Shown here in pieces: positions 1-11,465 of a DNA stretch of 64,000 bases (position 1 is its first letter; the number at the start of each line of letters is the position of its first letter). The notes under the pieces were generated by a model. It did not search any database. It was not told where the DNA came from and saw only the letters and a list, made by a program, of their open reading frames with translations. This stretch comes from Charina bottae. Its lineage: Eukaryota > Chordata > Lepidosauria > Squamata > Charinaidae. Made by a program: the position numbers and the translations under genes. The stretch is from NCBI GenBank assembly GCA_023362775.1, contig JALMGJ010000020.1, positions 9,449,501 to 9,513,500 of the forward strand, read 5' to 3'.

Positions 1-816
1 CTGAGAACCCCAGATATGGGTAGATGCAATTATAAAGATTTTGGCCAATAGGAATAGGGGACAGAATGAGAAGCCGCACAGAAAGTTCTCACCATCAAAG
101 CAAAGGGCTTTACAGCATTCTTTCCTTGGCACAAGAACAGTCCACTGTGCTCAAAGTTCACCTTTAGCTACTCCACTCTGGAAGTATTTTCCATCCTACC
201 TTACCTCCAGATGCTGCATGCAGGCAATGTAAGTTGTGTGGATGCCCAAGGGAGAGCAGACCTGATGTGACATGTTCTCTGCTGACAAATTTTTGCTCTA
301 ATTGATTCTGCAGGTTTCCTGTAGAACTGCCCCTTCCAACTGGTCCCTAATCTGTTCTCTTGCCTCCCAATCCTTTTTTGGTTGCAAGGGAGACTAGAAC
401 CATGGCTTTGACAGTCCCCCTCCCTTTTCTGTTGTAAATTGGTTGGTCTACCAGTCAACTGGTTGACCTAGAGAGTATGAAACCCTGACATTGACTAGCC
501 TGTCCTTGGCTGAATGCATGTGATTGAAAATATAACTGAAAAAGTCTCATCTGATATACAGTACTTCTGTAGCCTACAATGTCTACTTCTCCCAGAGAAG
601 CCCTGGCTCCTCACTTACCCTTCTTACATACTATTCTTAGGATAGTTTAGTATAACCCACAATTAAGACCTTTCTCAAACTTCAGCTTTTCAACAACACT
701 TATCCAGTGGCTGCATCTCAGCTGCACAAATCTGGATAACTGTTAGATGGCAGCCAAGATGTATACAGTACACACATAAAATCCCCAACTCTTTGCTGCC
801 ATCTGGTAGTCAATAG
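1..816. other. Intron, nothing recognised
   Basis: Short frames at 41-232 and 201-458 have no domain or conserved pattern. No repeat family was recognised. Confidence 0.6.
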
Positions 817-830
817 GTTAAAGGTTGATT

Positions 831-1112
831 GTGTGTGTGTGTACCTTCGAGTCAGTTTTTGACTCCTGGCGACTGCCTGGACAAGTCCCTGCAGTTTTCT
901 CGGCAAGATTTCGGAAGTGGTTTGCCATTGCCTCCTTCCTAGGGCTGAGAGAGAGTGACTGGCCCAAGGTCACCCAGCTGACTTCGTGCTTAAGGTGGGA
1001 CTAGAACTCACGGTCTCCCGGTTCCTAGCCCAGTGCCTCAACCACTATATCAAACTGGGTCTCCCATTATACTCTTGATCAATTCCATTTTCTTTTTTAA
1101 CTATTTTTTTAA
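831..1112 (-). mobile_element. tRNA-headed SINE (family A) in a 14-bp duplication
   Basis: The minus strand reads a tRNA-like head (CAGTTTGATATAGTGGTT and later GAGTTCTAGTCCC, box B-like), the shared body (CTGGGTGACC, GGGCCAGTCACTCTC), then a tail with AAACTGCAGGGACTTGTCC. GTTAAAGGTTGATT occurs at 817-830 and again at 1113-1126 and is read as the target-site duplication. A short (GT)n lies at the tail end. About 45 AT-rich bases between the head and the right duplication are not explained by the SINE. Confidence 0.8.
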
Positions 1113-1126
1113 GTTAAAGGTTGATT

Positions 1127-2110
1127 GGGTGACCCATAATTTCAAGGAATATTTTTTTTAAAAAAGGAAATGCAATTGATCAAAAGCGCAGCAGGAAAGA
1201 AAAAGTATGGCAGTGTATGGAGTAGCCAAAACATTGTGCATGCCAATTGAAGGAGGTTTTTCACATGATGGATGACATTGGGCAGGTCTGGAACTTCAGG
1301 TGAGCAACCAGCAGCCATGGGCCTTAGAATGTTGTACATTAAAGCTGTATGAACAGCACACAGCAGAGAGCATGATAAGGAAGTGATATGGCGCAGAAAG
1401 GTTTGGGATGATAAAGCAGCTCTATGGGTGTGGCCATCGCTAGTACTGGTTTGGGAAGGCATAGTTAGCTACCTATTTGAATGAGGGATCTCCTTCAGAA
1501 CTAAGCCATCAAGAAATGCGGTTGAAGCATGGCGAGGAGTCTTATTGCAGAAGTAGGAGCCATATGGGCCAGGAGGCAAAGCAAAAAGCAGTCTGATAAT
1601 ATCAGCTTTATCATTTTCTGGTACACAAGTCAGGAGATTCAGTCAAGTGGGTTACATGGGAGGAAACCCCCTCCTCCAAAGTGTCTAGAGATGCTCTAGA
1701 GTCTGAAAAGGGAGGAGATAAGATTTCTCAAAATTGCCTTAAAATCATAAAACAACAGAGTTGGAGAAAGCTATTTAGGCTATAGAGTCCAATACCCACA
1801 GATTACAGAATCCAAATTAAAGCATCATTAGATGACTGTCTAATCTCTACTTCAACACATCTAGTAAAGTGAATCCCACTTCTCTGGGTAATCGTAACAG
1901 TCAGTCAGAATCTGCCTTCTTGCAAGTTGAATTCATTATTTTGTATTCTGTACTGTTCAGTGAGACAGAACAGGGTTGATGGTTTTCTGTTTAGCATCCT
2001 TTCAGGTAGTTGAAGAATGCTGTAATATCTCCCCCCCCAGTGTGATATTGTACCAGGAATGGACAGAATGCTCAAAGTGTAGTCTAGCCAATGCAAAATA
2101 AAGTAGAATA
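1127..2110. other. Intron, nothing recognised
   Basis: AT-rich sequence. The 106-codon minus frame at 1142-1462 shows no family features. Confidence 0.6.
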
Positions 2111-2649
2111 TAGGTAGTCCTCAGTTATCAATGGAAATTGGGACTGGAATTTCTGTTGCTAAGTGATGTGGTTATAAAGTGCAATGTCACATGACCGTAT
2201 CACTTAGCAATGGCAATCACGGCAATTCCCACTGCTGCCATTAAGCGGGGATTGTGGGTCATTAAGCGAGTCCCAGGTAGCTCACAAGCAGGCTGGTAGG
2301 CAGCTAAGGCACAGTGCGAGTGTGGTGAGGCTGGGGGTGGCTGCTGCCGGGCAGAGGAGGGTGCGAGCAACTTACCAGAGCAACTTGTGACCTTCCCTGC
2401 CGGCTTCCCTATTGACTTTGCTTGTGGGAAGCCGGCAGGGAAGGTTGCAAATGGTGATCACATGACCGTGGGACACTGTAACTGTTATAAGTGTGAGCCA
2501 GTTGCCAAGCGCCCAGTTTGCAATCACATGACTACTGGGGTGCTGTGACGGCTGGAACTTCGAGGACCAGTCACAAGTCTCCATTTTCAGCGTCATCATA
2601 ACTTCAAACGGTAACTGAACGAATGGTCGTTAAGTGAGGACTACCTGTA
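2111..2649. mobile_element. Fold-back non-autonomous DNA element
   Basis: The ends are inverted: AGGTAGTCCTCAGTTA at the left and TTAAGTGAGGACTACCT at the right. Internal segments also repeat in inverted form (CACATGACC, AAGCG) around a G-rich centre at 2290-2380. It has no coding capacity. Relatives lie at 16033-16901, 19419-19620 and 61212-61626. Confidence 0.78.
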
Positions 2650-3135
2650 TTATTTCCTGTGATATTGAGATTATACTTCTTTTGATGCAGTGTAAAATTG
2701 TGCCTTTTTGCACCCACATCACATGGCTGACACATATCCCGTGTGTAATCAAATAATATTCCAAGATCTTTTTCACTATTGCCAAGCTAGATAATTTGTA
2801 TATTTGATTTCTATCTCCTAAGTTAAGTACTTTGCATTTGTCTCTGTTAAATTTAATGTGCTATTTTCAGCCCATTTTTAATAATGCATAAAGGATATAA
2901 CCCAATTTTGTGTCATCTATAAATCTCATAATCATTCTATCTACCTCTTCAATGAAACCACCTAGCAGAAGATTTAAAACTGGTAAGAGGAAATATATTT
3001 TTTCATCTAGCATGTCCTATGTGATTTGCTTACCATGAGATGCTATGTTGGAGACTAGACAAATTACTGAAGGACAAATCTATCAATGCTATTAGCCATG
3101 GAAGCAGTCTACCTCTAAATACTAGATGCACATTT
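2650..3135. other. Intron, possibly the lost 5' side of the 3136 LINE
   Basis: AT-rich with many stops. Nothing recognisable beyond position 3130. Confidence 0.5.
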
Positions 3136-4420
3136 TGGTTTTTGCTAAGAGAGCTAGGCAGCATTCCTGGACAGTAGAAGGGCATAAATTAGAGCACGTT
3201 AATGCATTTAAATACCTTGGGGTGGCCTTCACTCAAAAGGTACTTGGAATGCACACCAGAATTACATAGTGCAATCAGCCCTTAGGTCAATGAACGCCAT
3301 GAAGTGGTTTTTTTACACTGGTGGAGGACAATTAGTACCTGCGCCTTTAAAACTTTTTGAGGCCAAAACATTGGCTCAAATTCTCTATGGGGCACAGATA
3401 GGAATTTATGTGAAGAAGGAGCCGCAGGAAACAGTACAAACAAAATTCCTGCGAACAATTCTAGCCGCACCCAATGGCACATCAAATGCCCAGTTAAGGC
3501 TCGAGACAGGAATGCTGTCAATTCAAGTGAGGGCCTGGATGTTGATGATAAATTATTAGCTGAAAATGCAATTCTTCCCAGTTGGTTTAACCCCTCTAGT
3601 TCTAACAGATAACTTCTCTTCACCCTGGAAGCAGGCGGTAGAATATAAGCTGGCTTCATATGGGCTCTCTCCACTATTCTTAATATCATTAGGTTATGAC
3701 CAAGCTAAACAACTGATCATTCAAAGAATAAGGGACATGGGGTTCCAGATTGAAGTTAACAGGTTGCCACAACATGACAGAATTTGGATAAACAGGGGCA
3801 TATGGGAACCATCAAGTTATTTGCTAAATCTAACTTTCCCTAAGCTGAGAATTGCATTCTTCAAAGCTAGATTCAATATTCTTCCATCTGCACTACTTCA
3901 AGGCAGGTATAATAAAATCCCTATAGCTGAGCGTATCTGCCCCTGTGGTAAAGAGGAAGTTGAAACCATCTCACATGTACTGTTACATTGTAAATTATAT
4001 AGGGACATTATGTCAATCTACATTTTGCCCCTAGCAGATAAATTCCCTGGGAATCCAGATAATTTTTACGTGAACCATCTTCTTCAGGATCTAAAACCAT
4101 ACATTACGTGTGCAGTAGCCAAATTTTGTGTTGCTGCAATTAAAATAAGAGAAAACCAGGTAAAAAAGGAATTCCCTTGCTTTAAAAATTACTTTTAAAT
4201 TAAATATCTTAATTAATAAATTGTCAGGGGATATATATTTTATACTTACTAATGTTTTAGGCTCACACTACCTAGATAACAAATGTATTAATATAGTAAT
4301 AGCAGAGTGAATGCTATATTATTATGTGATATATTTTATTAGTTGGTAGTATATTATTGTATTTCTTTGTTTTACTTTGTTTTTCTCCTTTTAAATTTTG
4401 CTGGTCATTGACCGAATAAA
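3136..4420 (+). pseudogene. Non-LTR retrotransposon ORF2 3' part and tail
   Basis: The C-terminal part of a reverse-transcriptase polyprotein of a non-LTR element whose clade I could not settle. Early motifs are FKYLGVAF (the thumb-side motif after the RT) and a QILYGAQIGIY segment. Later comes a Cys/His cluster CPCGKEEVETISHVLLHC, as found near the C-terminus of several non-LTR clades. The frame runs from about 3180 to 4198 with a single in-frame stop at 3557-3559. It is followed by an AT-rich 3' region ending GCTGGTCATTGACC then AATAAATA. Endonuclease and RT core are missing, so the copy is 5' truncated. A similar 3' end occurs at 59150-59490. Confidence 0.75.
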
Positions 4421-4422
4421 TA

Positions 4423-6000
4423 CACTGCTCAAAAAAATAAAGGGAACACTGAAACAACACAATGTAAGTCCAAGTCAATCACACTTCTGTGAAATCAAAC
4501 TGTCCACTTAGGTAGCAACACTGATTGACAATCAATTTCACATGCTGTTGTGCACATGGAATAGACAACAGGCGGAAAGCATAGGCAGTTAGCAAGACAT
4601 CCCCAATAAAGGAGTGGATCTGCAGGTGGTGACCACAGACCACTTCTCAGTTCCTATGCTTTCTGGCTGATGGTTTGGTCACTTTTGAATGCTGGCGGTG
4701 CTTCCACTCTAGTGGTAGCATGAGACGGAGTCTACAACCCACACAAGTGGCTCAGGTAGTGCAGCTCATCCAGGATGGCACATCAATGCGAGCTGTGGCA
4801 AGAAGGTTTGCTGTGTCTGTCAGCGTAGTGTCCAGAGCATGGAGGCGCTACCAGGAGACAGGTCAGTACATCAGGAGACGTGGAGGAGGCCGTAGGAGGG
4901 CAACAACCCAGCAGTAGGACTGCTACCTCCGCCTTTGTGCAAGGAGGGACAGGAGGAGCACTGCCAGAGCCCTGCAAAATGACCTCCAGTGGGCCACAAA
5001 TGTGCGTGTGGCTGCTCAAACGGTCAGAAACAGACTCCATGAGGGTGGCATGAGGGCCCGACGTCCACAGGTGGGGGTTGTGCTTACAGCCCAACACCGT
5101 GCAGGACGTTTGGCATTTGCCAGAGAACACAAGATTGGCAACTTCGCCACTGGCGCCCTGTGCTCTTCACAGATGAAAGCAGGTTCACACTGAGCACATG
5201 TGACAGACGTGACAGGGTCTGGCGACGCCGTGGAGAACGTTCTGCTGCCTGCAACATCCTCCAGCATAACCGGTTTGGCAGTGGGTCAGTAATGGTGTGG
5301 GGTGGCATTTCTTTAGGGGGCCGCACAGCCCTCCATGTACTCGCCAGAGGTAGCCTGACTGCCATTAGGTACCGAGATGAGATCCTCAGACCCCTTGTGA
5401 GACCATATGCTGGTGCGGTTGGCCCTGGGTTCCTCCTAATGCAAGACAATGCTAGACCTCATGTGGCTGGAGTGTGCCAGCAGTTCCTGCAAGACGAAGG
5501 CATTGATGCTATGGACTGGCCCACCTGTTCCCCAGACCTGAATCCAATTGAGCACATCTGGGACATCATGTCTCGCTCCATCCACCAACGCCACGTTGCA
5601 CCACAGACTGTCCAGGAGTTGGGGGATGCTTTAGTCCAGGTGTGGGAGGAGATCCCTCAGGAGACCATCCGCCACCTCATCAGGAGCATGCCCAGGCATT
5701 GTAGGGAGGTCATACAGGCACGTGGAGGCCACACACACTACTGAGCCTCATTTTGACTTGTTTTAAGGACATGACATCAACGTTGGATCAGCCTGTAGTG
5801 TTCTTTTCCACTTTAATTTTTGAGTGTAACTCCACATCCAGACCTCCAGGGGTTGCTTACATTTGATTTCCATTGCTTTTTGTGTGATTTTGTTGTCAGC
5901 ACATTCAACTATGTAATGAACAAAGTAATTAATACAAATATTTCATTCATTCAGATCTAGGATGTCTTATTTCAGTGTTCCCTTTATTTTTTGAGCAGCT
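4423..6000 (+). mobile_element. Tc1-like DNA transposon, near full length
   Basis: A 1,578-bp Tc1-family element flanked on both sides by the TA target duplication (4421-4422 and 6001-6002). The ends are inverted copies around CTGCTCAAAAA and ATAAAGGGAACACT. The left TA lies in the AATAAATA tail of a non-LTR retrotransposon, so the Tc1 arrived later. Between the ends is a transposase gene with two lesions. Much of the element resembles Tc1 copies I remember from fish genomes. Confidence 0.93.
4720..5744 (+). pseudogene. Tc1-like transposase, two disabling lesions
   Basis: A DDE transposase of the Tc1/mariner superfamily, which cuts the element out and inserts it at TA. The start is taken at the ATG giving [14 protein letters not shown], followed by helix-turn-helix DNA-binding modules and a basic GGGRRR stretch. 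Catalytic motifs are present in order: the first Asp in FTDESRF, the second in MQDNARPH, and the Glu in SPDLNPIEHIWD, with 34 residues between the last two (DD34E). Two lesions are seen: an in-frame TAG at 4915-4917 and a one-base frameshift near 5130. After the shift the frame is open to a TGA after GGHTHY. So few lesions suggest recent inactivation. Confidence 0.93.
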
Positions 6001-6039
6001 TATTATTGATTGATTTCCTAGATGCACAAGAGCAACAAC

Positions 6040-6165
6040 AGGAGAGGAGGTCTGTACTGATCTTCTACTTGTGGCTTCCTAGATGCTTCTGGTGGGCCAC
6101 CGTGTGAGATGGAATGCTGGCTAGGTGGGCCTAAGCCTGATCCAACAGGGCTACTCTCGTGTTCT
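6040..6165 (+). repeat. Interspersed repeat, GATCCAACAGGGCT type
   Basis: GCTTCTGGTGGGCCACCGTG, then AATGCTGGCTAGGTGGGCC and CTGATCCAACAGGGCT form a widespread sauropsid repeat end that I could not classify. A longer opposite-strand copy is at 49320-49860. Confidence 0.55.
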
Positions 6166-6489
6166 CACACATTGATTTGATGAGCTTTGGAAGTTTCATG
6201 TCATCCATGACAATCGTTCCTGGCCTGCAATATATTTCACAAGGGCATGGGTTTGATCAGGGTACATTTGTTTTGATTCTTCATAGTAGTGAGTTAGTAA
6301 CTATCAGAATTCATCCCTTTGTCTTCTTGCAGGATACAGCTGTGTTCATCCATCTCCTGTTCCACAGTGCCTCTTTCTCAACCCTGAAGGCTCAGAGGCT
6401 GTTCATTGTGCAGCCTGAGAATTGTTTTGAGTTCTGCAGGTGCAGAATATTATTTACATCTCTTGCTTCTAATAATCACTCTTATTTTT

Positions 6490-6790
6490 TTGCTGTTTAT
6501 TCGTTCAGTCGCTTCCGACCCTTCGTGACTTCATGGACCAGCCCACGCCAGATCTTCCTGTCAGCCGTCGCCATCCCCAGCTCCCCCATGGTCGAGTCCG
6601 TCACGTCCAGAATATCATCCATCCTTCTTGCCCTTGGTCGGCCCCTCTTCCTTTTGCCTTCCACTTTCCCTAGCATCAGCATCTTCTCCAGGGTATCCTG
6701 TCTTCTCATTATGTTTAGGCCTGCTTTTAGATTCTCTTCCTTTTGGAAGGTTGTTTTCTCTGTCAGCTCCTGTTGTACTGACTCCATTTT
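6490..6790 (-). mobile_element. BovB/RTE-type LINE 3' end, divergent
   Basis: The minus strand encodes MESVQQELTEKTTFQKEENL, RRQDTLEKMLMLGKVEGKRK and a tail resembling the BovB C-terminus (LGMATADRKIWRGLVHEVTK). It diverges from the 24225-24432 copy, so it is an older or different RTE lineage. The open frame of 96 codons ends near 6497. Confidence 0.78.
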
Positions 6791-7036
6791 TTTAAATCTA
6801 ATAAATCTTCATAGTTTCAGAGACCACTCACTGGTCTAATCCTTTGACTTTCTCACCAGGCACTACTACAAACTTGCATTTCCATGGATGATGGCTTAGT
6901 CAAGAGTCCTTTACAATTTTCAAAAGGGCCAGGAACAGGGCAGTTGAGACTTACAAGTGCAGCATCAAACATAGGGTCCTGTAAAAGTGGAATACGTTGC
7001 TGTGTTTTAATGTCTAGAAAATGTACCATTTGCAGT

Positions 7037-7300
7037 ACTTGGGACGCAGTGGCTCAGCAGGTTAAACTGCTGAGCTGTAGACTTTCGAACCCCCCGCGCA
7101 ACGAGGTGAGCTCTCGTTGCTAGTCCCAGCTCCTGTCAACCCAACAGTTCAAAAGCCTAGCAAGTAGATAAATGAGTACTACCTTAAGTGGGAAAATTTG
7201 CTGGCCTCCTGTCGGGAAGTCGGTTTCACCAGAGGAGAAAAGATCGGAGGAATGACCAGATGATCAAGCCTAAAGCAGTGAGGATCTATTACCAAGAGGC
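7037..7300 (+). mobile_element. tRNA-derived SINE (family C), 5' part
   Basis: A tRNA-like head (GACGCAGTGGCTCAGCAGG, then TTTCGAACC as box B) followed by GGTGAGCTCTCGTTGCTAG, AGCAAGTAGATAAATGAGTA and CTCCTGTCGGGAAGTCGG. A fuller minus-strand copy is at 14335-14810. Here the 3' part decays after about 7250. Confidence 0.8.
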
Positions 7301-7855
7301 TCATGACTACAAAATGACTTACTTCAACGAAGGGATTATAGATCCTTAGAGATGGAATCAATAAGAAGTAAAGCTCTAGCAGGGCAGCTAGATCAGTCCT
7401 GAAGCAGGACCCTCCAATAGTGTATTAGTTAAATGAGCATTGGAGGAGTGATATTAACAGGCGCACTGCTTTCAGAAGCTTGAAAGGAAGAGATTTTCTA
7501 TTGCCACATTATAAACTTGTCATTCTTGTCTTTTCTGTTTTGCATTTGGCTTATCAGACTTAGCCTGGGGCTGTCACTTAGACCTACAACTGAGTAAATG
7601 TCCTAGTGGGAAGTGATTCTTTAGGTTTGGGTGATATTGAACTATAGCCTACACTGGTGGAGATTAATACATGGAACTCTTTTTGTTCACCTCCCTTGTC
7701 TGTCAGGGCAGAGATAAAACAAGCCTTAAAGTAGAATTAAATTTCTCAAATTTGTAGACTGAAGTGAGGAATGGGACAGAGCATTTTAAACAGTCAAGTT
7801 TGCAGGGAGACCCTAAGCTGGGAAGAATAGTTTCTTGTTGGTAAAGAACAAACTA
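7301..7855. other. Intron, nothing recognised
   Basis: Unique-looking sequence between a family C SINE and the T-rich tail of a family B SINE. Confidence 0.55.
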
Positions 7856-8300
7856 TTTATTTTATTTTATTTTATTTTATTTATTATTTTATTTTTATTT
7901 TTATTTTTATTTTTATTTTTATTTTTATTTTTATTTTTATTTTTATTTATTTTATTTTATTTTATTTTATTTTATTTTTTATTTTATTTTTTATTTTATT
8001 ATTTATTTATTTTATTATTTTATTTTATTTTATTATTATTTTATTTTATTTTATTTTATTATTTTATTTTATATCTCGCCTTTATTATTTTTATAAATAA
8101 CTCAAGGCGGCGAACATACCTAATACTCCTTCCTCCTCCTATTTTCCCAACAGCAACAACCCTGTGAGGTAAGTTGGGCTGAGAGAGTGTGACTGGCCCA
8201 AGGTCACCCAGCCGGCTTTCATGCCTAAGGCGGGACTAGAACTCTCAGTCTCCTGGTTTCTAGCCTAGCACTTTAACCACTAGACCAAACTGGCTCTCAA
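7856..8300 (-). mobile_element. tRNA-headed SINE with L2-like tail (family B) and long AT-rich tail
   Basis: The minus strand reads the same tRNA-like head as family A (GTTTGGTCTAGTGGTTAAAG) and shared body, but a different 3' end: CCTTGAGTTATTTATAAAAA then AAAGGCG. This is followed by over 200 bases of degenerate TAAAA-type repeat (7856-8072). The long open frame rich in Phe and Leu on the plus strand is a translation of this simple repeat. Confidence 0.82.
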
Positions 8301-9288
8301 ACAATTGGGATAAGATTTCAGCACATGGACAATTCCCAAGTGGATGAGACAAAAGGAATGGCATGTTGCCACACTTTGCTTGCTTTATATGCCATATGGG
8401 GACACTTGTTGATAACAAACATCAAGTTTAACAGATACAGAACCATATCCATGAATCACAGAAACCATGATGAATAACTGCAGTTATCTTCTGAAGAATA
8501 TTTAATATTCACTTATGTTTAGTGAATATTTTATTCTTGTTTTACTTGGTAACCTGTATGGCATATTCCAAACACTTGGAACACAATGATTTACATTGCC
8601 ATTCTCAATTCTGCCCCATCTACTTCTCTTTCAACATTTCACATCACTGACTTTGGGCAGCTAGATATTTCAGAAAGGGCACAAAAGTAAACGGAAATAC
8701 CAATACAATGTATTTTAAAACTTTCTGATGAAAGTAACAGAAAATAAAATGATTTGATTTATAAAAGGCACCAATGCAATATAATCAAGCATGCTAGAAA
8801 AACACTAAGCAAGTTCACTGATAAACCATGTGAAATGCCTCATTTACAAGTGGTCTGGACTTCATCTCATTAGACAAGAAGATTTGCAAATACATTTCCA
8901 AGAATATTTTCCCAATCCATTTTATAGCAGTTGGCAGTACCTGACAATTCTGAAGTCCAAAACAATTGCAAATAATTGTAGTTGTAAATATGCAATCACT
9001 GGCTGCAGTCCTTTTTTTTTCCTCTACATTTTGGTAACTTGTACAAATTCATTACATCCAGGATATATCAAACTTGACAACTGGACTTGAATAGAATGCA
9101 GAATAAGACTTCTTAAGTTTAAAATAAAATGTGATTTTACATATGCCAGTACATCAAAGCTCTAAAAAATACTTTTGTTCTTTGTCTTGGCTGCAATCTG
9201 TCAATGCGTCAATAATTTATTAAAGCAATTCAAAGAAAACTTTCTGCCCTGATAATTTTTTTAAAAATCCGTTCCATTGTGTCCGATT
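8301..9288. other. Intron, nothing recognised
   Basis: AT-rich. The frame at 8830-9090 has no domain. Confidence 0.55.
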
Positions 9289-9487
9289 GTCGGAGACTGC
9301 CTGGACAAGTCCCTACAGTTTTCTTGGCAAGATTTTGGAAGTGGTTTGCCCTTGCCTTCTTCCTAGGGGTGAGAGACAGTGACTGGCCCAAGGCCACCCA
9401 GCTGGCTTTGTGCCTAAGACGGGACTAGAACTCACGGTCTCCCAGTTTTTAGCCTGGTGCCTTAACCACTACACCAAACTGGCTCTC
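9289..9487 (-). mobile_element. tRNA-headed SINE (family A)
   Basis: A minus-strand copy with the same order as at 831-1112: tRNA-like head at the high coordinate (GGTGTAGTGGTTAAGGC), the GACCTTGGGCCAGTCACT-type body, and the AAACTGTAGGGACTTGTCC tail at the low coordinate. The extreme tail is missing. Confidence 0.82.
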
Positions 9488-11465
9488 CCCTGATTCATAT
9501 AAAGAACAGATTTATGAGAAAACATTTTCCCTAAAAAAGTTTTAAGAGATGATAGGCAGTGTGAAGACAAGAGAAAGCCCATGATGACCAGTTATCACTA
9601 CCAATGAACTATGCACCCACCATCCCTCTTCCTAGCATTAGAAACAAAAACTCTGTTTTTTATATTTCCAAGTACATGCCCCCACCGGCCTAAAACACAA
9701 TTCTGATTTGATTAATTCATATATTATCTCCATTCCCATCTTTTGACAAACCACAGGTAGGACACACACCACATTCTCTTACTGTAACCTGTTCTGTATA
9801 CCTTGAAAATGCAAACATCGCACAATCAACATTTATTATTGTTTTGTTTCCATGAACAACTTGTTAGAAGTATTTTTATGAAATAAAAATGGCCACAGAA
9901 AAGAGCAGAATGTTGGCATCTCAACATTTCTAATCATTTTCTTTCAACTCTTGTTTGACTTAGGCTAAGAAAGCTTCTAGAATTCTATAAAGATTGCCAT
10001 GGATTCAAACCAGAGAACTGTAAATAGTTCCCACAGCCATCAATGTTTAAACTTAGACAGTTTGCCTGCCTACCCGTTGAGTAATGAAGAACATTTCATC
10101 CCTGTTCTTCTTTTCTTTCTTTTCTCAAGAGTTACTATCATAATTTACTTTCTCCTCCCTAGCTCTACACCTTTTTTTGCAATAGTAAGTCAAAACAGAT
10201 TGTTGGCAGGGAGGGTCATTTACTCATTTTCCCTTTCTCCAAGTTTTCTTCTCAAACAGGACAAGTAACTTTGTGCACCAACAACTGACTTGATCATTTT
10301 TAGCAGAAGCTACAGTCTATTTTGAAATAGTGTGACTCCTAACATTGTAAATTGTGTTAACCAAATTATTGGAGAGAAGGGATGTGAGACAAATATCCCA
10401 TGCACTAGAATAGAAATCCTTAGTTTCAGTTCCAGCAAAATGTGCATCTAGTCTTTGCTAACAATTCTTATTTTTTTTAAAATAGATGAAGTGAAATATA
10501 TTCTCAATCACATAAATTCTTCTCTGTCCAGATGATATTAATATATGTTCAATATTGTCTAAGGCCTCTTTCTCTCCTGAGACAACTTTTCAATTAAATC
10601 TTCTTATTTAATCTAAGAATACCAACACTCACTGACCACTGTACTGTCTAACTGTGGATTTATAGTAATCAAATGCACATCTCCCTTGACAGAAGGGCTG
10701 TCTTAGTTATCCTTATTGTTCTGGGGCCAAAAAACCCTTCACAAAGCCTGGAAGGAAACAGCATTTATTTAACACAGCCAGAGACTTTTTACCAACTGTT
10801 AGATGTCCTTGACCAGCACACACCACCATGGCCTCTTGAATGTGTGCTGGCTGCCCTCTTGCCTGACTGCTCAGGTCTGATAAGAGGAACATATTCCCCT
10901 GGGTGCCATTCAGAGCCGACAGCAAGAGGCAATGGACTTTAAAATGTATCATTTTCAAAGGCTTATGAATTTACACTCCCTTGGTCTCTTTTTCCAAAAG
11001 AATGACATGTGATTCAAAAAAGCAGTATCTTGAAGCCGTAATAACCATTGTCTCGGATAAATATTGAAAAATAAATAAAATATTTGCTCTTAAACTCATT
11101 ATACTATTATATTTCTAATTTTTATTTAAAATCTTGCCACCCTGAGAGAATTTGGTGATATTTGTAAAATGTTACGCTAATGTTAACATGAAAATGTTGG
11201 TAGGGTAGAACTGCATGTTATCTAGTGCATAGTATGCATCTTCCTATGTGTCTTCTCTTGAAACGATGTATCAGAGCTCTCCAATCTAGATCAGGTACTG
11301 CAACACATACAGAAGTGAATGCCATTCCTTCCATGCCCACCTATAATCCTCCCTTCATAAAGGCAAGTACTGTACTATGAATAATGCTGTAAAAGCAAGG
11401 CATTAGTATGTTTACTAATTTATTCGTTTATTAGTAATAACTGACGTAAGATAGTAGTTTGGTAT
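9488..11465. other. Intron, nothing recognised
   Basis: The longest stretch in the first half without a clear repeat. Frames at 9999-10268 and 10673-10942 are short, lack domains and have no splice context I could support. Confidence 0.55.

Noticed and set aside
3282..3689. 135-codon minus-strand frame
   Set aside because: Shadow of the plus-strand LINE coding sequence.
6159..6839. 226-codon plus-strand frame
   Set aside because: It is antisense to an RTE/BovB coding end and has no domain of its own.
7835..8167. 110-codon Phe/Leu/Ile-rich frame resembling membrane segments
   Set aside because: It is the translation of a degenerate ATTTT simple repeat forming a SINE tail.
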